Part shown: piece by piece, positions 62,005-64,000 of the stretch
How the letters are laid out: each line of letters opens with the position of its first letter
How positions within the stretch are numbered: position 1 is the stretch's first letter
Assembly: GCF_030684675.1 (NCBI RefSeq)
Contig: NZ_JAUXXZ010000077.1
Coordinates: 31,129 to 95,128, forward strand
Source: Daejeonella sp.
Lineage (GTDB): Bacteria > Bacteroidota > Bacteroidia > Sphingobacteriales > Sphingobacteriaceae
Direction: 5' to 3'
DNA: 64,000 bases
The notes under the pieces: model-generated
The model's database searches: none
Told to the model about the DNA's origin: nothing
What the model saw: the letters and a program-made list of their open reading frames with translations, nothing else
Translations under genes and position numbers: made by a program

Positions 62005-62557
62005 CACCTTGTTCTTTTTTTAATTGGTTAATCTGTTGTATTATTTCAAGCTGCTGATTCAATAATTCGATCTGTATCTGAAGATTTCGGATCATCGCCT
62101 TAACCGTTTCTTCCTGGTTCGGACTTGCAGGTAAATCCTGCTTTAATTTTTGAAAATTAGCATCCATCTTTTTGATCTCTTCTGAGAATTCCTGATAAAG
62201 TTGAGGTTCCTCCTTTTCAATTCGTTTTAACTCGCTCCTTTTAACTTCTATCAATGATGCATAATGTACCTGTTGCTGAGCCAATTGCGGATCAATATTG
62301 CTCAGATAAGATGATTGCTTAAACTGATATTGATAAAACCAGATACCTGCAAACAAAATCGGAATAATTGAAGCCGCCAGTTTAAGCAGGAAACTAAGAC
62401 GAACAACCCGTTCCCTTTTCTCTGTTTTATTTTGAGATATACCTATCTGTTTTTCATCCAGTTGTTTCTCGATTTTAGCCCAAAGATCAGCAGGTGGTTC
62501 GAACTGATCGAAATCACTCCTGTTATCTTTGATAAAATTTTCTACTTTTTCTTTCAT
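61985..62557 (-). CDS. Anti-sigma factor-like membrane protein
   Basis: This 190-aa protein has one transmembrane helix at about 57-75 (LKLAASIIPILFAGIWFYQYQF) after a charged N-terminal segment containing FEPPADLWAKIEKQLDEK. A C-terminal, probably periplasmic, coiled-coil region (about 95-185, rich in Glu/Gln/Leu heptads) follows. It lies between the ECF sigma gene and the DUF4097-like gene, as expected for an anti-sigma factor. The assignment is by position and topology, since no ZAS zinc motif is present. Confidence 0.75.
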   Translation of the reverse strand: MKEKVENFIKDNRSDFDQFEPPADLWAKIEKQLDEKQIGISQNKTEKRERVVRLSFLLKLAASIIPILFAGIWFYQYQFKQSSYLSNIDPQLAQQQVHYASLIEVKRSELKRIEKEEPQLYQEFSEEIKKMDANFQKLKQDLPASPNQEETVKAMIRNLQIQIELLNQQLEIIQQINQLKKEQGDDTQNI

Positions 62558-62594
62558 CTTTTTCCTCTCCCTGATCCTTTATTGGATCTTATTA

Positions 62595-63158
62595 TTAATT
62601 ATAACTTATCCCCTGATTCCTCAATAATTCAACAAGCTTTCTTCTTGCTCTCATAAACTGTGTCCTTGAAGTATTTTCACTGATGCGCAAAATCTGTGAA
62701 ATCTCTTCATGATCATAACCCTCCAACAGGTACAGCGTAAGTACTAAACGGTATCCATACGGAAGCTGCTGAATGGTCGCCTGTACTTGCCGCACCTGCA
62801 TTTCGAATTCTGAGTTATCAGTCACCTCATCATCCGGAATAGATTCAACGTCTGTATCATCGATCGGGATCAGTTCCATTTTGCGCTTACGGATCTGACT
62901 GATTGATCTGTTGATAACGATCTGTTTCATCCACAAACCGAAAGTGGTCTCTTGTCTGAAATCGGCAATTCGGGTATAAGCATCTATGAATGCCTCCTGC
63001 AGCACGTCTGCCGCTTCATCCGCATCATTCACAATGCGCATAGCAATATTGAACATTGCCCTTGAATAGAGCTTGTACAATTCATTTTGTGCCTTCCTAC
63101 TACCGTTTCTGCATTCAACCACAAGGTCATAATGCTGATCTACGTAAACAGCTTCCAA
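62595..63158 (-). CDS. ECF-family RNA polymerase sigma factor
   Basis: This 187-aa protein has a sigma-70 region 2 (ELYKLYSRAMFNIAMRIVNDADEAADVLQEAFIDAYTRIADFR) and region 4 (IQQLPYGYRLVLTLYLLEGYDHEEISQILRISENTSRTQFMRARRKLVELL). The length is normal for ECF factors. It is followed by the anti-sigma-like gene 37 bp downstream. A consensus ECF promoter (GCAAC-N16-CGTCTA) lies directly upstream, so it is probably autoregulated. Confidence 0.94.
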   Translation of the reverse strand: MEAVYVDQHYDLVVECRNGSRKAQNELYKLYSRAMFNIAMRIVNDADEAADVLQEAFIDAYTRIADFRQETTFGLWMKQIVINRSISQIRKRKMELIPIDDTDVESIPDDEVTDNSEFEMQVRQVQATIQQLPYGYRLVLTLYLLEGYDHEEISQILRISENTSRTQFMRARRKLVELLRNQGISYN

Positions 63159-63181
63159 ATTTTTACGCTTTTCTTAATCAA

Positions 63182-63208
63182 TAGACGCAGGGATTTTTCC
63201 CACGTTGC
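63182..63208 (-). promoter_or_regulatory. ECF-type promoter of the sigma-factor operon (GCAAC-N16-CGTCTA)
   Basis: On the minus strand GCAAC (63208-63204) and CGTCTA (63187-63182) are 16 bp apart, an excellent match to the general ECF pattern AAC...CGTC. The -10 box ends 24 bp before the sigma start codon. The spacer contains GGGAAAAATCCC, a near-palindrome. Confidence 0.6.
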
Positions 63209-63735
63209 ATCAAGGTAAGGGAAATATTTAATTGGTGGGGTTCGCATATGAGGTAGGAGGTCTGAGTTCTGAAGGCGACCTAAGAAATAACATCATGTTT
63301 TGAATGTTGAAATTACTATTGGGTTTTGGCTTTCGGCTTTGAACTTTTTACTTTAAGCATTTTGCCTTTCGCATTATACGCTAATTATCCATCTGGGGCT
63401 TTCCGCCTGGGGCGGACCGGGTTCTGTGCTATAGTTTTTGCCCATAAATTCCTTTTAAACTAAAAATTTCTTTGGACAAAATGAGCTGCCGCTTCGATCC
63501 CTAAGCCATACTAAACGCTGTGTTATTGGATTATTCCTCAATTACTGTTGTCCGGTTAAAATTAAGTTCTTAATAAAATACCTTTTTTATATATTTCAGT
63601 AAACGTTTTGTAGACGATTTTCCAATTAAGCCTCGTATTCAAAAACCGATAAGCTTGATGCAGATGGTGCAAATCATGAAATAAAGAGTTTAATTCAATC
63701 CAGATGATTGCAATAAAGCTGAGATTTTTTCTAAT
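63209..63735. other. Non-coding stretch upstream of the ECF operon
   Basis: No open reading frame with coding character is visible on either strand. A small GC-rich hairpin CCGCC-TGG-GGCGG (63403-63415) sits in an otherwise A/T-rich region and is probably an eroded repeat. I see no tRNA or known structured RNA. Confidence 0.5.
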
Positions 63736-63874
63736 GACCCAGAATGGGTCAAATGTTTATAGAATTACGTTAACACGGAAATCCCGACCCTGAAGGGGTC
63801 GAATGTATTGGAAACTCTCACATGCGACCCCTTCAGGGTCGAATAACAGGATTCTATTGCGTTTCTATAAACAT
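63736..63874. repeat. REP-like cluster of palindromes
   Basis: Three short hairpins occur in 140 bp: GACCC-AGAAT-GGGTC (63736-63750), CGACCC-TGAAG-GGGTCG (63785-63801) and CGACCCCTTCAGGGTCG (63825-63841), which is the reverse complement of the second. Outside these, ATGTTTATAGAA (63753-63764) is repeated in inverted orientation as TTCTATAAACAT (63863-63874). The paired, inverted arrangement is typical of REP/BIME-type elements mobilised in trans by RAYT transposases. No transposase gene is present here. Confidence 0.75.
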
Positions 63875-64000
63875 ACGACCACCTTCCTTTAGATTAGTAA
63901 TCTCTAAGAAAGAGTGGTTATTGTTATTGTAGGATTTTCTTTTTGCTTCTTTTTCTTTTGTTAATAACTGAAATTTATGTGTAAAAGTTAACACTGACAG
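63875..64000. other. Non-coding end of the window
   Basis: A/T-rich sequence with no supported gene. The region ends at the window edge, so a following gene could start just outside. Confidence 0.4.

Noticed and set aside
63736-63874. CRISPR array
   Set aside because: The repeats are palindromes of different length without uniform spacers; there is no cas gene in the window.

Overview
The window reads as a chromosomal segment of a Bacteroidota bacterium, most likely of the Sphingobacteriales/Sphingobacteriaceae (Pedobacter-like) type. The reasons are: AT-rich DNA with weak Shine-Dalgarno sequences; many promoters of the Bacteroidota form TTTG-N17-20-TAnnTTTG; DUF4270, DUF4097-like and TlpA-type lipoproteins; Tat-exported Gfo/Idh/MocA and TIM-barrel proteins starting with RRDF; and the neighbourhood panC / GT5-only starch synthase / DUF4270 / glmS. 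The genus is not proven. Almost all of the window is ordinary, densely coding chromosome. I see no prophage, CRISPR array, complete insertion sequence, rRNA or tRNA.

Layout. 1-3742: a stress-type operon with the end of a Crp/Fnr regulator (missed by the ORF track), YceI, an SDR oxidoreductase, two pirins and OsmC. 3859-6567: a GT87-like membrane enzyme, a polyprenyl-phosphate GT2 and a polysaccharide deacetylase, overlapping and partly TTG-started. 6763-7786: an SPFH membrane protein with a 55-aa ribbon-helix-helix partner. 8237-13560: a translation block, rplM-rpsI-rpsB-tsf, then nagA, pyrH and frr. 13569-20753: an ABC exporter, tandem PLDc_N-like membrane proteins, and a minus-strand group (RidA, EamA, RecG, MFS) plus a small hidden gene. 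20844-24569: an OmpA/TSP3 porin, Xaa-Pro aminopeptidase and MeaB. 24665-30188: a surface-glycan cluster (three glycosyltransferases, an MsbA-like ABC protein and an FkbM methyltransferase). 30276-35142: rimP-nusA-infB. 35284-43259: envelope lipoproteins, an M1 peptidase, a thioredoxin-like protein, an acyl-CoA dehydrogenase, and hldE-C/flippase-like/panC.

43407-48531: GT5, DUF4270, then a hicBA toxin-antitoxin pair with a frameshifted hicA, then glmS. 48736-49239: a membrane-protein gene broken by an in-frame TGA. 49266-54315: four exported proteins (M19 dipeptidase, PmoA-like/DUF6807, Gfo/Idh/MocA, TIM-barrel isomerase). 54530-62004: panD, rluF, oxyR, a small lipoprotein, Mn-type SOD, tadA, csaA-like, an rlmI-like methyltransferase, terC, and the end of an ECF sigma / anti-sigma / DUF4097-like operon. 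The sigma gene (62595-63158) has a near-ideal ECF promoter (GCAAC-N16-CGTCTA), which suggests autoregulation. The last 0.8 kb is non-coding and carries a REP-like set of palindromes.

The strongest unusual signals are a perfect 25-bp inverted repeat squeezed between sod and a small lipoprotein gene, the two broken genes near 46.4 and 48.9 kb, the ECF promoter with a palindromic spacer, the SPFH/RHH pair, the REP-like tail, and two genes (panD, rlmI-like) whose -7 element sits so close to ATG that their mRNAs may be leaderless. I did not find a convincing wholly new system.
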